From Pseudomonas sp. PIC25 (GTDB lineage Bacteria; Pseudomonadota; Gammaproteobacteria; Pseudomonadales; Pseudomonadaceae): a stretch of DNA of 64,000 bases. The first letter of the stretch is position 1; the number at the start of each line of letters is the position of its first letter. A program made the position numbers and the translations under genes. Below the pieces are notes generated by a model that searched no databases, was not told the origin of the DNA, and saw nothing but the letters and a program-made list of their open reading frames with translations. The stretch is taken from the NCBI RefSeq assembly GCF_002286785.1, contig NZ_MUJY01000086.1, forward strand, positions 1-64,000, written 5' to 3'. Positions 22,661-33,077 of this stretch are shown here, piece after piece.

Positions 22661-23599
22661 ATGCCCAGCTATGGCGAACGGCTGGAAGGGTTCGAGTATC
22701 CCTTCCCGGTCAAGACCTTTGCCTTCCAGTCCCAGGACGAAGCGCTGGAGATGGCCTACCTGGACGCCCAACCGGAACGCCCCAACGGCCGCACCCTCGT
22801 GCTGCTGCACGGCAAGAACTTCTGCGCCGCCACCTGGGAAGACAGCATCCGCGCCCTGACCCAAGCCGGCTACCGCGTGGTGGCGCCAGATCAGGTTGGC
22901 TTTTGCAAATCGACCAAGCCGACTCACTACCAGTACAGCTTCCACCAGCTCGCAGCCAACACCCGCGCCCTGCTCGACAGTCTCGGCATCAGCCGTTTCG
23001 GCCTGATGGGACATTCCATGGGTGGCATGCTCGCCACCCGCTATGCCCTGCTCTACCCGGAGCAGGTCGAGCAGCTCATCCTGCTCAATCCGATCGGTCT
23101 GGAAGACTGGAAAGCCTTGGGAGTGCCATATCGCAGCGTCGACGAGTGGTTTCTGCGCGAACAACGGACCAGCGCCGACAGCATCCGCGCCTATCAGCGC
23201 ACCACCTACTACGCCGGCGAATGGCGCCCCGAATTCGAGCGCTGGGTCGGCATGCAGGCAGGCCTGTTCAAGGGGCCGGGCAAGGACAAGGTGGCCTGGA
23301 ACTCGGCACTGACCTACGACATGGTCTTCACCCAGCCGGTGTTCTATGAATTCGAAGGATTGAAAATGCCGACCCTGCTCCTGATCGGTGAGCGCGACAA
23401 TACGGCCATCGGCAAGGACGCCGCGCCCGAGCCGCTGCGCAAGAAGCTCGGCGATTACCCGCGCCTGGCCCGGGAGGCCGCCCGGCGCATCCCCGGCGCC
23501 ACTCTGGTGACCTTCGCCGATCTCGGCCATTCGCCACAGATTCAAGACCCGCAGCGCTTCCACGAAGCCTTGCTGAAGGGATTGGAAAGAGCGCAGTGA
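22661..23599 (+). CDS. Alpha/beta hydrolase
   Basis: This is an alpha/beta-hydrolase of about 312 residues from the first in-frame ATG. The oxyanion segment is LLHGKNFCAATW, the nucleophile elbow is GHSMGGML (Ser near residue 118), the acid is probably the Asp in LLIGERDNTAIG, and the histidine is in ADLGHSPQI near residue 290. It resembles esterases and haloalkane-type hydrolases; substrate unknown. Upstream codons in the same frame encode a signal peptide, but its start is out of register (see 22587-22660). The native protein was therefore probably exported, and this copy may be cytoplasmic or untranslated. No ribosome-binding site precedes 22661. Confidence 0.82.
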   Translation: MPSYGERLEGFEYPFPVKTFAFQSQDEALEMAYLDAQPERPNGRTLVLLHGKNFCAATWEDSIRALTQAGYRVVAPDQVGFCKSTKPTHYQYSFHQLAANTRALLDSLGISRFGLMGHSMGGMLATRYALLYPEQVEQLILLNPIGLEDWKALGVPYRSVDEWFLREQRTSADSIRAYQRTTYYAGEWRPEFERWVGMQAGLFKGPGKDKVAWNSALTYDMVFTQPVFYEFEGLKMPTLLLIGERDNTAIGKDAAPEPLRKKLGDYPRLAREAARRIPGATLVTFADLGHSPQIQDPQRFHEALLKGLERAQ

Positions 23600-23613
23600 C
23601 CGGAACCGCAGGA

Positions 23614-23640
23614 TAAAAAAGCCCCGCACGAGGCGGGGCT
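23614..23640 (-). terminator. gdhB: Rho-independent terminator of gdhB
   Basis: AGCCCCGC (23620-23627) and GCGGGGCT (23633-23640) form an 8-bp stem with a 5-nt loop. On the minus strand it is followed by a run of T (the A run at 23614-23620). It lies 30 bases past the gdhB stop codon. Confidence 0.88.
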
Positions 23641-23669
23641 GAGCACAAAGCCAATGACGCAAGCGTCGA

Positions 23670-26600
23670 TCAGGGAATGCAAACTCCCTGTTTGTCGCTC
23701 TGCGCCAGATCCATCAGCTCGCGGTTGGCGACGGCATACATGGCGTAGTCGGTGCCGGTAGCCGCCCGCAGCTCGGCCAGCATGGCGCGCCAGCGCTCGA
23801 CCAGCGGACGATGCTGTTCCAGCCAGAGCGCAACGCGCTCCTCGATGTCTTCCGGGGCATCGGCCAGTTGCAGCACCGAGACGGTAATCGCCCGCTGCTG
23901 CCAATCCAGATCGTCACGGAAGGCTTCCCGCGCCAGGGCCTGCCAGTTGTTCTCCACCGGCAGACTGGTGATCTGCTGCAGGTACCAGGTCAGGTCCAGA
24001 GCACCGCCGACGGCGAAGTAGGCCGCCGCAACCTGGGCCGGGTCCTGCCCGGTGAGGTCCGCCGCTTCGAGAATCGGCAACAGGGTATACAGGTGGCTGG
24101 TACCGGCGACCATGCGCGCCAGCAGCTCCGGTACACCCGCATCCACATAAGCCTGGAAGCGCGCCTGCCACAGCTCTCGGGTCGGGCCCTCGAGCAGTTC
24201 GTCGAGCTTCAGGCCGAGCGCGGCGATGCGCGGACCGAAGTGGGCGACATCGCGGGCGGCATCCAGCTCGTTGCGTCGATTACGCAGGAACCAGCGGGTC
24301 GCGCGACGGCCCAGACGCATCAGTTCGTCCATCAGGCTCAGTTGCAGCTCGGCAGGCACCTGGTAATCCAGGGCTTCGATCTGACGGAACCAATGCGGCA
24401 GGTGGAAGATGTCGCGCACGATCACGTAGGCGCCGGCCACATTGGCGGCGCTCATGCCGGTGGACTCCTTCAGGCGCTGGACGAAGGTGATGCCCATGTG
24501 GTTGACCAGATCGTTGGCGATCTGGGTGCTGACGATCTCGCGCTTCAGGCGGTGGCGACACATGGCCTCGCCGAACTTCTCGGTCAGCAGCGCCGGGAAG
24601 GCGGTCTGCATCTCGCGGGCAAGGTAATCGTCGTCCGGCACCTGGGACTTCAGCAGCGCTTCCTTGAGGTCGATCTTGCTGTAGGAGATCAGCACCGACA
24701 GCTCGGCACGGGTCAAGCCGTGGCCGTTGGCGGCGCGCTCGATCAACTGCTCGTCGGTGGGCAGGAACTCCAGGGCACGGTCCAGCTTGCCGGCCGCTTC
24801 CAGCGCGGCGATCAGGCGGCGGTACTCGCCGATCCGCTCGCGGGCGCGGCGCTGCGCCAGGGACAGCGCCTGGGTCTGCTTGTAGTTGTTGTTGAGCACC
24901 AGTTGGCCCACGGCATCGGTCATCTCGGCCAGCAGCTTGTTGCGCTGCTTCTCGGTCATGTCCCCTGCCGCCACCACTTCGTTCAGCAGGATCTTGATGT
25001 TGACCTCGTGGTCCGAGCAGTCCACGCCGCCGGCGTTGTCGATGAAGTCGGTGTTGCTGGCGCCGCCATTGAGGCCATATTCCACGCGGCCCAGTTGGCT
25101 CATGCCGAGGTTGCCGCCCTCGCCCACCACCTTCGCACGCAGCTCGTTGCCGTTGACCCGCAGGGCGTCGTTGGCCTTGTCGCCGATGTCGGCGTGGCTC
25201 TCGCTGCTGGCCTTGACGTAGGTGCCGATGCCGCCGTTCCAGATCAAGTCGACCGGCGCCTTGAGCAGCGCGTTGATCAACTCGGTCGGGGTCAGCTTGT
25301 CGGCGGCGATGTCGAAGCGCTCCTTCATCTCCTTACTGATCGCGATGCTCTTGGCGCTGCGCAGGAAAATCCCGCCACCAGCGGAAATCAGCTTGGCGTC
25401 ATAGTCGGCCCAAGACGAACGCGGCAGGTTGAACAGGCGCTGGCGCTCGGCGAAGCTCTTCTCCGCATCCGGGTTCGGATCGATGAAGATGTGCATGTGG
25501 TTGAAGGCAGCCACCAGTTGCAGCTTGTCGGACAGCAGCAGGCCGTTGCCGAACACGTCGCCGGCCATGTCGCCGATACCGATGACGGTGATGTTGTCCC
25601 TCTGCACGTCCAGCCCGCGCTCGCGGAAGTGGCGCTGCACCGACACCCAGCCGCCCTTGGCGGTGATGCCCATGGCCTTATGGTCGTAACCGGCGGAGCC
25701 ACCCGAAGCGAAAGCGTCGCCCAGCCAGAAGCCGTATTCGGCCGCGATGCCGTTGGCGATGTCGGAGAAGGTCGCGGTGCCCTTGTCGGCCGCCACCACC
25801 AGATAGGGGTCATCCTCGTCGTGGCGCACCACGTTGGCCGGCGGCACCACCTCGCCTTCCTTCAGGTTGTCGGTGATGTCCAGCAAGCCGGAAATGAAGA
25901 TGCGATAGCAGGCGATGGCCTCGGCCTGCACCTCGTCACGCGAACCGCCGACGGGCAGGCGGCGCGGCACGAAGCCGCCCTTGGCGCCGACCGGCACGAT
26001 CACCGCGTTCTTCACCTGCTGGGCCTTGACCAGGCCGAGCACCTCGGTGCGGTAATCCTCCTCGCGGTCGGACCAGCGCAGGCCGCCACGGGCGACCTTG
26101 CCGCCACGCAGGTGCACGCCCTCGACGCGCGGCGAATAGACGAAGATTTCGAACTTCGGCACCGGACGCGGCATTTCCGGAATGGCGCGCGGGTTGAACT
26201 TGAAGCTGAAGTAACTCTTCGCCTGACCGTTGGCGTCCGGCTGATAGAAGTTGGTACGCAGGGTGGCCTTGATCAGGTCCAGGTAGCGCCGCAGGATGCG
26301 GTCTTCGTTGAGTACCGCGACGTTGTCCAAGGCGCTGAGGATGGCCTGTTCGAGCTTCTGCTGCTTGTCGTCCAGATCTTCTGCGGACAGCTTGCGCGCC
26401 AGGTAGAAGCGGGTGCGGAACAGACGCACCAGCTCCTTGGCGATGTCGGTGTGGTTGATCAGGGTGCTGGCGATGTAGCCGAGGTCGAAGCCCAGGCGGA
26501 TCTGCTTCATATAGCGCGCATAGGCACGCAGCAGCGCCACGTCACGCCAGGCCAGGCCAGCGGTCAGCACCAGGCGGTTGAAGGCATCGTTCTCCGCCGC

Positions 26601-28532
26601 ACCGTTGCTGATATGGATGAAGGCATCCTGCAGGGTGTCATTGAGCTGCTGGATATCGATGTCCACGCCTTCGGCATAAGTGAAGGCGAAGTCATGGATC
26701 CAGAACTCGCGGCCGTTCTGCTGGCGCATGCGATAGGGGAACTCACCGAGCACGCGCAGGCCGAGGTTCTCCAGGATCGGCAGCACGTCGGACAGCGGCA
26801 GCGGGCTGTCGGCGTGGTAGAGCTTGCAATGCAGCGTCTGGCCGACCTGCGTCAGCGGCTGGTAGAAGCTCATCACCAGCGGGCGCTGGTCGCCCAGGCT
26901 GAGCAGGTGCTGCATGTCGACCACCGCCGAGTGCGGGGCGAAACGCTCGCGGTAGCCGGCCGGGAAACCGCCCGGGAACTGGGCCAGGATCGACGTGCCC
27001 TGGGCCTCGCCAAAGCTTTCCACCATCAGACTGGTGTAGTCGTCCTTCCACGAACGGCAGGCCTGGATGACTTCCTGTTCGAGGCGCAGCGGATCGATCT
27101 GCACCTTGTTCTTCGGGTCCACCCGCAGGATGAATTGCACCCGCGCCAGCACCGACTCGGAGAAGTAGGTCCAGAATTCGCAATCGCTGGCCTGCAGACG
27201 CTCCATCAGCACCTGCTGGATCTTCACCCGGGTCTCGGTGGAATAGATGTCACGCGGCACGTAGGCCAGGCAGTAGCAGAAGCGACCGTAGGGGTCCTTG
27301 CGCAGGAACAGGCGCAGCTTGTTGCGCTCCTGAATCTGCACGATGGAAATGGCGGTGTTGAACAGCTCGTCCACCGGGGTCTGGAACAGGTCGTCGCGCG
27401 GCAGCACCTCCAGCACCTGGGCCAGTTCCTTGCCCAGGTGGGCGGAGCTTTCGAAGCCGGAGCGGCGCTTGATCTCGGCAACCTTGCGGCGGATGTAGGG
27501 GATGTGATGCACGCTTTCGGCATACACCGAGGAGGTGTAGAGGCCCATGAAACGGCACTCCTTGACCACATTGCCCTTGCTGTCCAGTTCGCGGATGGAG
27601 ACGAAATCCGGGTAGGCCGGACGGTGCACACGGCTCGGCACCGCCGCCTTGGCGAAGGACAGCAGCAGCGGCTCGCGCAGGTAAGCCACGGCTTCCGGCT
27701 CGATGTGCACGTCCTCCGGCTTGAGCCCGGTGCGCAGACGCCTGGACAGGCCCAGCAAAGACTTTTCGTCGTAGACCATGTGGCCGCCGCCGGGCTGTTC
27801 GGCAACGGTGAATTCTTCATAGCCGAGGAAGGTGAAATGGTTGTCCAGCAGCCAGCCGAGGAAGACCTTGACCTCCGCCAACTCGTCTGCGTCCACCTTC
27901 AGCTTGCCCTTGTCCAGCGCGGCCAGCAGCTCCTGGGCCTTGGCCTTCATCGGCTGGAAGTCGGTCACCGCCAGGCGCACTTCCTCGAGCACTTCCTGCA
28001 AGGCGCTTTCCAGAGCCCGCAGCTCGCCCACGTTGGCGCAGCGATCAATCTCCAGGAACATCAGCGCTTCCTGCTGCACGCCCTCCTCCTGACTGCCCTT
28101 GGGCAGCAGTTCGAGCAATTCGCCAGCGGCGTTGCGGCGCACGCTGAGCACGCTGTTCTGCAGGGTGTGGATGCTATAGCCGCGGCGGTTCAGCTCCATG
28201 CGCACTGAGTCGACCAGGAACGGCAGGTCGCGGTGCAGCACTTCCACCGCTGTGTGGGTGGACTGCCAGCCATGCTTCTCGTAATCTGGATTGAACACCC
28301 GCACTTCGGGCTTGGCGGGATCGAAGTTCTCCAGCAGCCGCCAGGACGACAGCGTGCAGCCGACCAGGTCGGACAGCCGGCGCTGGATCAGTTCGTCGAG
28401 GGCGATGATGCCGAAGAATTGTTCGGCGAACAGACTCACTTGTGGCAGTGCCTGCTCGCTGACGTGCTGCGCCAGGGCCGCTTGCAGTTGATGCTGGAAG
28501 TCGGCTTTGCTGGCCGCCGTAAAGAACGCCAT
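23670..28532 (-). CDS. gdhB: NAD-dependent glutamate dehydrogenase, 180-kDa type
   Basis: This 1620-residue enzyme belongs to the large NAD-specific glutamate dehydrogenase class and oxidises glutamate to 2-oxoglutarate and ammonia. The long N-terminal half carries ACT-like regulatory regions. The catalytic core is visible around residues 790-1100, including LRGGKVARGGLRWSDREEDYRTEVLGL in pieces, KNAVIVPVGAKGGFV (catalytic lysine region), KGTATFSDIANGIA, and GIGDMAGDVFGNGLL of the NAD fold. The length equals the family norm. ATG 28532 follows GGAGT. A terminator lies at 23614-23640. Allosteric control (by arginine in P. aeruginosa) is known for the family but not visible in sequence. Confidence 0.96.
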   Translation of the reverse strand: MAFFTAASKADFQHQLQAALAQHVSEQALPQVSLFAEQFFGIIALDELIQRRLSDLVGCTLSSWRLLENFDPAKPEVRVFNPDYEKHGWQSTHTAVEVLHRDLPFLVDSVRMELNRRGYSIHTLQNSVLSVRRNAAGELLELLPKGSQEEGVQQEALMFLEIDRCANVGELRALESALQEVLEEVRLAVTDFQPMKAKAQELLAALDKGKLKVDADELAEVKVFLGWLLDNHFTFLGYEEFTVAEQPGGGHMVYDEKSLLGLSRRLRTGLKPEDVHIEPEAVAYLREPLLLSFAKAAVPSRVHRPAYPDFVSIRELDSKGNVVKECRFMGLYTSSVYAESVHHIPYIRRKVAEIKRRSGFESSAHLGKELAQVLEVLPRDDLFQTPVDELFNTAISIVQIQERNKLRLFLRKDPYGRFCYCLAYVPRDIYSTETRVKIQQVLMERLQASDCEFWTYFSESVLARVQFILRVDPKNKVQIDPLRLEQEVIQACRSWKDDYTSLMVESFGEAQGTSILAQFPGGFPAGYRERFAPHSAVVDMQHLLSLGDQRPLVMSFYQPLTQVGQTLHCKLYHADSPLPLSDVLPILENLGLRVLGEFPYRMRQQNGREFWIHDFAFTYAEGVDIDIQQLNDTLQDAFIHISNGAAENDAFNRLVLTAGLAWRDVALLRAYARYMKQIRLGFDLGYIASTLINHTDIAKELVRLFRTRFYLARKLSAEDLDDKQQKLEQAILSALDNVAVLNEDRILRRYLDLIKATLRTNFYQPDANGQAKSYFSFKFNPRAIPEMPRPVPKFEIFVYSPRVEGVHLRGGKVARGGLRWSDREEDYRTEVLGLVKAQQVKNAVIVPVGAKGGFVPRRLPVGGSRDEVQAEAIACYRIFISGLLDITDNLKEGEVVPPANVVRHDEDDPYLVVAADKGTATFSDIANGIAAEYGFWLGDAFASGGSAGYDHKAMGITAKGGWVSVQRHFRERGLDVQRDNITVIGIGDMAGDVFGNGLLLSDKLQLVAAFNHMHIFIDPNPDAEKSFAERQRLFNLPRSSWADYDAKLISAGGGIFLRSAKSIAISKEMKERFDIAADKLTPTELINALLKAPVDLIWNGGIGTYVKASSESHADIGDKANDALRVNGNELRAKVVGEGGNLGMSQLGRVEYGLNGGASNTDFIDNAGGVDCSDHEVNIKILLNEVVAAGDMTEKQRNKLLAEMTDAVGQLVLNNNYKQTQALSLAQRRARERIGEYRRLIAALEAAGKLDRALEFLPTDEQLIERAANGHGLTRAELSVLISYSKIDLKEALLKSQVPDDDYLAREMQTAFPALLTEKFGEAMCRHRLKREIVSTQIANDLVNHMGITFVQRLKESTGMSAANVAGAYVIVRDIFHLPHWFRQIEALDYQVPAELQLSLMDELMRLGRRATRWFLRNRRNELDAARDVAHFGPRIAALGLKLDELLEGPTRELWQARFQAYVDAGVPELLARMVAGTSHLYTLLPILEAADLTGQDPAQVAAAYFAVGGALDLTWYLQQITSLPVENNWQALAREAFRDDLDWQQRAITVSVLQLADAPEDIEERVALWLEQHRPLVERWRAMLAELRAATGTDYAMYAVANRELMDLAQSDKQGVCIP

Positions 28533-28975
28533 GGTTTAACTCCAGTTGGCTGTTGTTCGATCGAAAGTGCCCAAAGGCTGACGGGTTGGAAGACCGGTGC
28601 GCGACGCCGTGGTTCAACATCCGGCCCCTGCGGAGCACCGCCTGCGCGTACTCCGTACAGAGCCTAGTCCAATGCATCGAACCGGCACCCCATGGAACTC
28701 AGGCGCGTCCCACGACCCATCAGTCACATCCGCGCCAAAGCTTAGCGAGTGACGGCGCTTCGCAGCTTTCCAGGCTGCGACATATTCGTTCAGGAAATAG
28801 GGCTGCTTCGGGTTATCGCCGAATCGAAACAACTGCCAACCACGTATCGCATGACCTGCGAATCAATTGACAAAACAAGCACGACCGTACCGCTTAGACT
28901 GCAGCTTCGCCTCGGGAAGGCGCGCCCAAACGAAACGCCAGGGAACCGGCCCCACCAACGGATGAAGGTGTGGAC
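28533..28975. other. Divergent intergenic region, gdhB / expansin-like gene
   Basis: This 443-bp region holds the promoters of two divergent genes. A TTGACA hexamer occurs at 28867-28872 in a locally AT-rich patch, but no well-spaced -10 element follows. No repeat or RNA gene was recognised. Confidence 0.45.
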
Positions 28976-30172
28976 ATGAAAACAACGATGAAACGCCGCT
29001 TTACCCTCCTGGCTGCCGGCCTGCTCCTCAGCACGTCGTTGCCCTCCCTGGCCGACGACCTCGGTTACGACCAGATCCACTATGGCGAAGCCACCGGATA
29101 CGGTGGCGGCCCCGGCGGGCAGTGCAGCTTCCCGCTGCCGGACGACCTGCCCATCGTCGCCATGAACCACACCGACTATGCCGGCTCCCAGGCGTGCGGC
29201 GCCTGCGTCGAGATCACCCGGCCGGAAACCGGCAAGACGGTGATCGCACGGGTCGACAACCGCTGCCCGGAGTGCGCGCCGGGCGACATCGACATGAGCG
29301 ACCCGGCCTTCCTCCAGATCGGCACCTATCAGGAAGGGCGCTTTCCGATCAGTTGGAAGTACATCCCCTGCTCCTACGCCTCGATGTCGCTGTTCTTCAA
29401 GGAAGGCTCCAGTCAGTGGTGGACCGCCGTGCAGGTGCGCGACGCGCGCTATCCGGTGAAGAGCCTGGAGTATCGTCGCAGCAACGGCGATGCGGCCTAC
29501 AAGACGCTGCCGCGGGAAATGTACAACTACTTTCTCGAAGCCGGTGGCATGGGCGAAGGCCCGTATGATTTCCGCATCACCGATGTCTTCGGCCACGTCG
29601 TCGAAGCCAAGGGCATCGCCCTGGTGGTGACCACGCCCATCGTGCTGAACCAGCAGTTCGAGACCAGCCCGGAGCCCGTCCCGGCGGCCTGCGCCGATGG
29701 CATCGACAACGATGGCGACGGCAACACCGATTACCCGGCCGACAGCGGCTGCACTTCCGCCAGCGACGATGACGAAGCCGGTTCCGTGCAGGAGCCGGCG
29801 AAAGCCTGCTTCGACAACATCGATAACGACGGCGACGGCCTGATCGACTACCCCACCGACCTCGGTTGCGACTCGGCGGGCGACGATGATGAAAGCGGCC
29901 CGACGACCACACCGCCGGCCAGCGAAGCGACCGTCGCCCAGCGCATCGACAACGACTGGGGCAACGGCTATTGCGCCACCGTCACCGTCGCCAACCCCAG
30001 CAGCACAGCGCTGACCTGGAACATCGCGCTGAACGTGGAAGGCACCCTCTACACCGCCTGGAATGCCACCTGGAGCCAGGACGGTGCGACCCTGACGGCC
30101 TCCGGCGTCAACTGGAACGCCACCCTCGCCGCCGACGCCAGCACAGAGTTCGGCTACTGCGCCAACCGCTGA
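28976..30172 (+). CDS. Secreted expansin-like protein with calcium-type repeats and cellulose-binding-like tail
   Basis: This protein has 398 residues. Residues 1-27 are a signal peptide (hydrophobic core LLAAGLLLST, cut near SLADD). Residues about 30-130 form a double-psi beta-barrel like bacterial expansins: GEATGYGGGPGGQCSF, then NRCPECAPGDIDMS with the conserved acidic surface. Residues about 140-220 form the second, wall-binding domain (WWTAVQVRDARYPVKSLEYR). Two repeats follow (about 235-310), each with DGIDNDGDG or DNIDNDGDG, DYP and DDDE, typical calcium-binding linkers. Residues about 318-398 resemble a CBM2-type module. Expansins loosen cellulose non-hydrolytically. Start ATG 28976 follows GAAGG; ATG 28988 and GTG 28970 are alternatives. 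Confidence 0.82.
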   Translation: MKTTMKRRFTLLAAGLLLSTSLPSLADDLGYDQIHYGEATGYGGGPGGQCSFPLPDDLPIVAMNHTDYAGSQACGACVEITRPETGKTVIARVDNRCPECAPGDIDMSDPAFLQIGTYQEGRFPISWKYIPCSYASMSLFFKEGSSQWWTAVQVRDARYPVKSLEYRRSNGDAAYKTLPREMYNYFLEAGGMGEGPYDFRITDVFGHVVEAKGIALVVTTPIVLNQQFETSPEPVPAACADGIDNDGDGNTDYPADSGCTSASDDDEAGSVQEPAKACFDNIDNDGDGLIDYPTDLGCDSAGDDDESGPTTTPPASEATVAQRIDNDWGNGYCATVTVANPSSTALTWNIALNVEGTLYTAWNATWSQDGATLTASGVNWNATLAADASTEFGYCANR

Positions 30173-30179
30173 ACTCCCT

Positions 30180-30210
30180 TTCCGCCCGTTGCCTGCTGCA
30201 ACGGGCGGAA
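30180..30210. terminator. Strong hairpin between convergent genes
   Basis: A perfect 13-bp stem, TTCCGCCCGTTGC with GCAACGGGCGGAA, has a 5-nt loop. It starts 8 bases after the expansin stop codon and ends 5 bases before the stop codon of the convergent haem-protein gene. It lacks a T tract but is well placed to end both transcripts. Confidence 0.65.
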
Positions 30211-30214
30211 TCCC

Positions 30215-30772
30215 CTATTCCGCCGACGCCTCCAGCGGACGCCGCAGAGTGAAGGCACCGCGCAGGTCGCCCACGGCAAAGTCGCGTGCCTGGTCGCCCG
30301 GGTAGCGCTGGTCGATAAGCGCCGCCAAGGCTGGCTCGATCTTCTGGCCATGGCACGCCAGGCAGGGTTCTCCAGTGGGAATGGCCTTCATCAGCCGTAC
30401 CTCTCCGTCCACCACGTCAACCTGCTGCATCGACGCCAGCGGCTCGCCGGCCGCCGCCCGCTCGGTGAAGCGCTCGAGCACGGCACGCTCCCAGGCATCC
30501 GGCGCGTTGTCCGGGTTGCGCACCTTCAACGCCGTCCGCCCCACCGCCCAGCCATCGCGCCCATGGGCGGACGCGATACCCGGCGCCAGCAACTGGCAAG
30601 CTTCCACCGCCTTGGCCGGCCCACCGCTGGCCATGGTGGTCTTCACCGTCTCCAACAATTGCTGCTGGAACGGCGGGATCAGCGCCGCGCCTTCGGCGGC
30701 CAGTTCCTCCAATGGCTCGGCGGCGACATGCACACTGAACAGGACACAACAGACAGCGGTGAGGTGGCGCAT
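30215..30772 (-). CDS. Periplasmic single-haem DUF3365 (Tll0287-like) protein
   Basis: This 185-residue protein has a short signal peptide (MRHLTAVCCVLFSVHVAAEP, cut after VAA). One c-type haem motif CLACH lies near residue 143. The body matches DUF3365/Tll0287-like proteins: LLETVKTTMASGGPAKAVEAC, then LKVRNPDNAPDAWER and GEVRLMKAIPTGEPCLACHG. In other bacteria this domain occurs in haem-based redox sensors; here it stands alone in the periplasm, so electron carriage or redox sensing is possible. Met 30772 starts the signal peptide; the longer frame to 30895 is less likely. Confidence 0.82.
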   Translation of the reverse strand: MRHLTAVCCVLFSVHVAAEPLEELAAEGAALIPPFQQQLLETVKTTMASGGPAKAVEACQLLAPGIASAHGRDGWAVGRTALKVRNPDNAPDAWERAVLERFTERAAAGEPLASMQQVDVVDGEVRLMKAIPTGEPCLACHGQKIEPALAALIDQRYPGDQARDFAVGDLRGAFTLRRPLEASAE

Positions 30773-31136
30773 GAGGACTCCTTCGGCCCAATGACCTTCA
30801 AAGAACAGAAACGGCGGTACATGCGAACCCTGCTCTGCCCCGGGCAAGCGCACTGCGAACATTCCGGCCGATGCACCGGAAAGCCCGCCCGCCAAACGGA
30901 TCGAATGTTGATGCCCGAGACGAATGCTCGGGATTCACTTCAACAAACAATATTATGTATTTTTATATATTGTATTTCGGTAGTATGTCCAGCGAAACGG
31001 TGCTCTCCGGGTGCTACGACAAATCCACTAACGCTCTTCGTGCGCTGGCCGTTAGTTTCCACACCGCTCTTGGATTAAAGTGATCGCCCGACCATGACGG
31101 TCCACCCCGTCGGAACCCTTGAACAAGAGCCCCTCG
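30773..31136. other. Intergenic region with AT-rich inverted repeat
   Basis: These 364 bases separate two divergent genes. A patch at about 30940-30985 is strikingly AT-rich for this genome and contains ACAATAT (30947-30953) facing ATATTGT (30967-30973). Just upstream, CCCGAG/CTCGGG (30914-30932) can form a small hairpin. The patch may be a promoter or a protein-binding site. Confidence 0.5.
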
Positions 31137-32096
<960 letters not shown>

Positions 32097-32135
32097 ATGC
32101 AGCAGCAAGCCGTAAGCGACCAGCCGTAGCCCGCC

Positions 32136-33077
32136 ATGCACAGCCTCGCCCCGCAACCCGGCATCTATGCCAGCCTGGCCGAACTGATCGAGATGCGTCA
32201 CCGCGTGCGCGAGGTGCCGTTGTTCTCCACACCCGGCCGGCGCAGCCCGTTGATCGGCCTGCACCACTCCAAGCTGCGCGGGCGCGGCGTCGACTTCGAC
32301 CAGGTGCGCGTCTACCAGGCCGGAGACGACGTGCGCAACATCGACTGGCGCGTCACCGCGCGCACCCAGGAACCGCACACCAAACTGTTCCACGAAGAGC
32401 GCGAAAGACCGATCTTCGTCCTCGTCGAACAGAGCCGACAGTTGTTCTTCGGCTCCTCGCTGATGTTCAAGTCGGTGCTCGCCGCCCAGGCCGCCGCGTT
32501 CATCGGCTGGGCCGCCCTGGGCCACAATGATCGCATCGGCGGGCTGGTGTTCAGCGACAGCGAACACCATGAAATCAAGCCCCGGCGCAGCAAGCAGAGC
32601 CTGCTGCAACTGCTCAACCGCCTGGTCCGCGCCAACGTCGCCCTGCACACCGAAATCCAGCCCAACCGCGATGCCTTCGCCCTGGCCCTGCGCCGCACCC
32701 GAGAAGTACTGCGTCCCGGCAGCCTGGTGGCAGTGCTATGCGACGAACGCACCCTGAACGACAGTGCAGAACGCCAGCTCGCCCTGCTGGCGCGGCACAT
32801 CGACCTGTTGCTGCTGCCAATCGCCGACCCACTCGACCGCGCCATGCCCGCCGCCGGCCTGCTGCGCTTCGACCAGCGCGGAGCCCTGCTCGAACTGGAT
32901 ACCCACGCCGCCGAGCTGCGCCGCACCTACCGCGACCGCGGCGAAGAGCGCGGCGCTCGCTGGCAACGCCTGGCGCAGAAGCTGCGCGTACCGCTGCTGC
33001 CGCTGAGCACGCAGTACGAGCTGGTCGATCAGTTGCGCGACCACCTCGCCGTGCAACGCCAGGACATCGCCCCATGA
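32136..33077 (+). CDS. DUF58 domain protein
   Basis: This 313-residue cytoplasmic protein carries the DUF58 motif GRGVDFDQVRVYQAGDDVRNIDWRVTART (seen in pieces at about residues 48-76), followed by a VWA-like fold (VLVEQSRQLFFGS). In MoxR operons the DUF58 protein is the partner directly after the ATPase. The DxSxS metal site of VWA is absent (VEQSR in its place), as is common in DUF58. It overlaps the next gene by four bases. Confidence 0.9.
   Translation: MHSLAPQPGIYASLAELIEMRHRVREVPLFSTPGRRSPLIGLHHSKLRGRGVDFDQVRVYQAGDDVRNIDWRVTARTQEPHTKLFHEERERPIFVLVEQSRQLFFGSSLMFKSVLAAQAAAFIGWAALGHNDRIGGLVFSDSEHHEIKPRRSKQSLLQLLNRLVRANVALHTEIQPNRDAFALALRRTREVLRPGSLVAVLCDERTLNDSAERQLALLARHIDLLLLPIADPLDRAMPAAGLLRFDQRGALLELDTHAAELRRTYRDRGEERGARWQRLAQKLRVPLLPLSTQYELVDQLRDHLAVQRQDIAP

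Noticed and set aside
23811-28208. A 1465-codon open frame on the plus strand opposite gdhB
   Set aside because: It is an antisense shadow of gdhB, rich in Gln, His, Val and Ala as expected from GC-rich complementary codons, and shows no domain.
28867-28900. A possible sigma-70 promoter (TTGACA ... TAGACT) for the expansin-like gene
   Set aside because: The spacing is 22 bases, well outside the usual 16-18.
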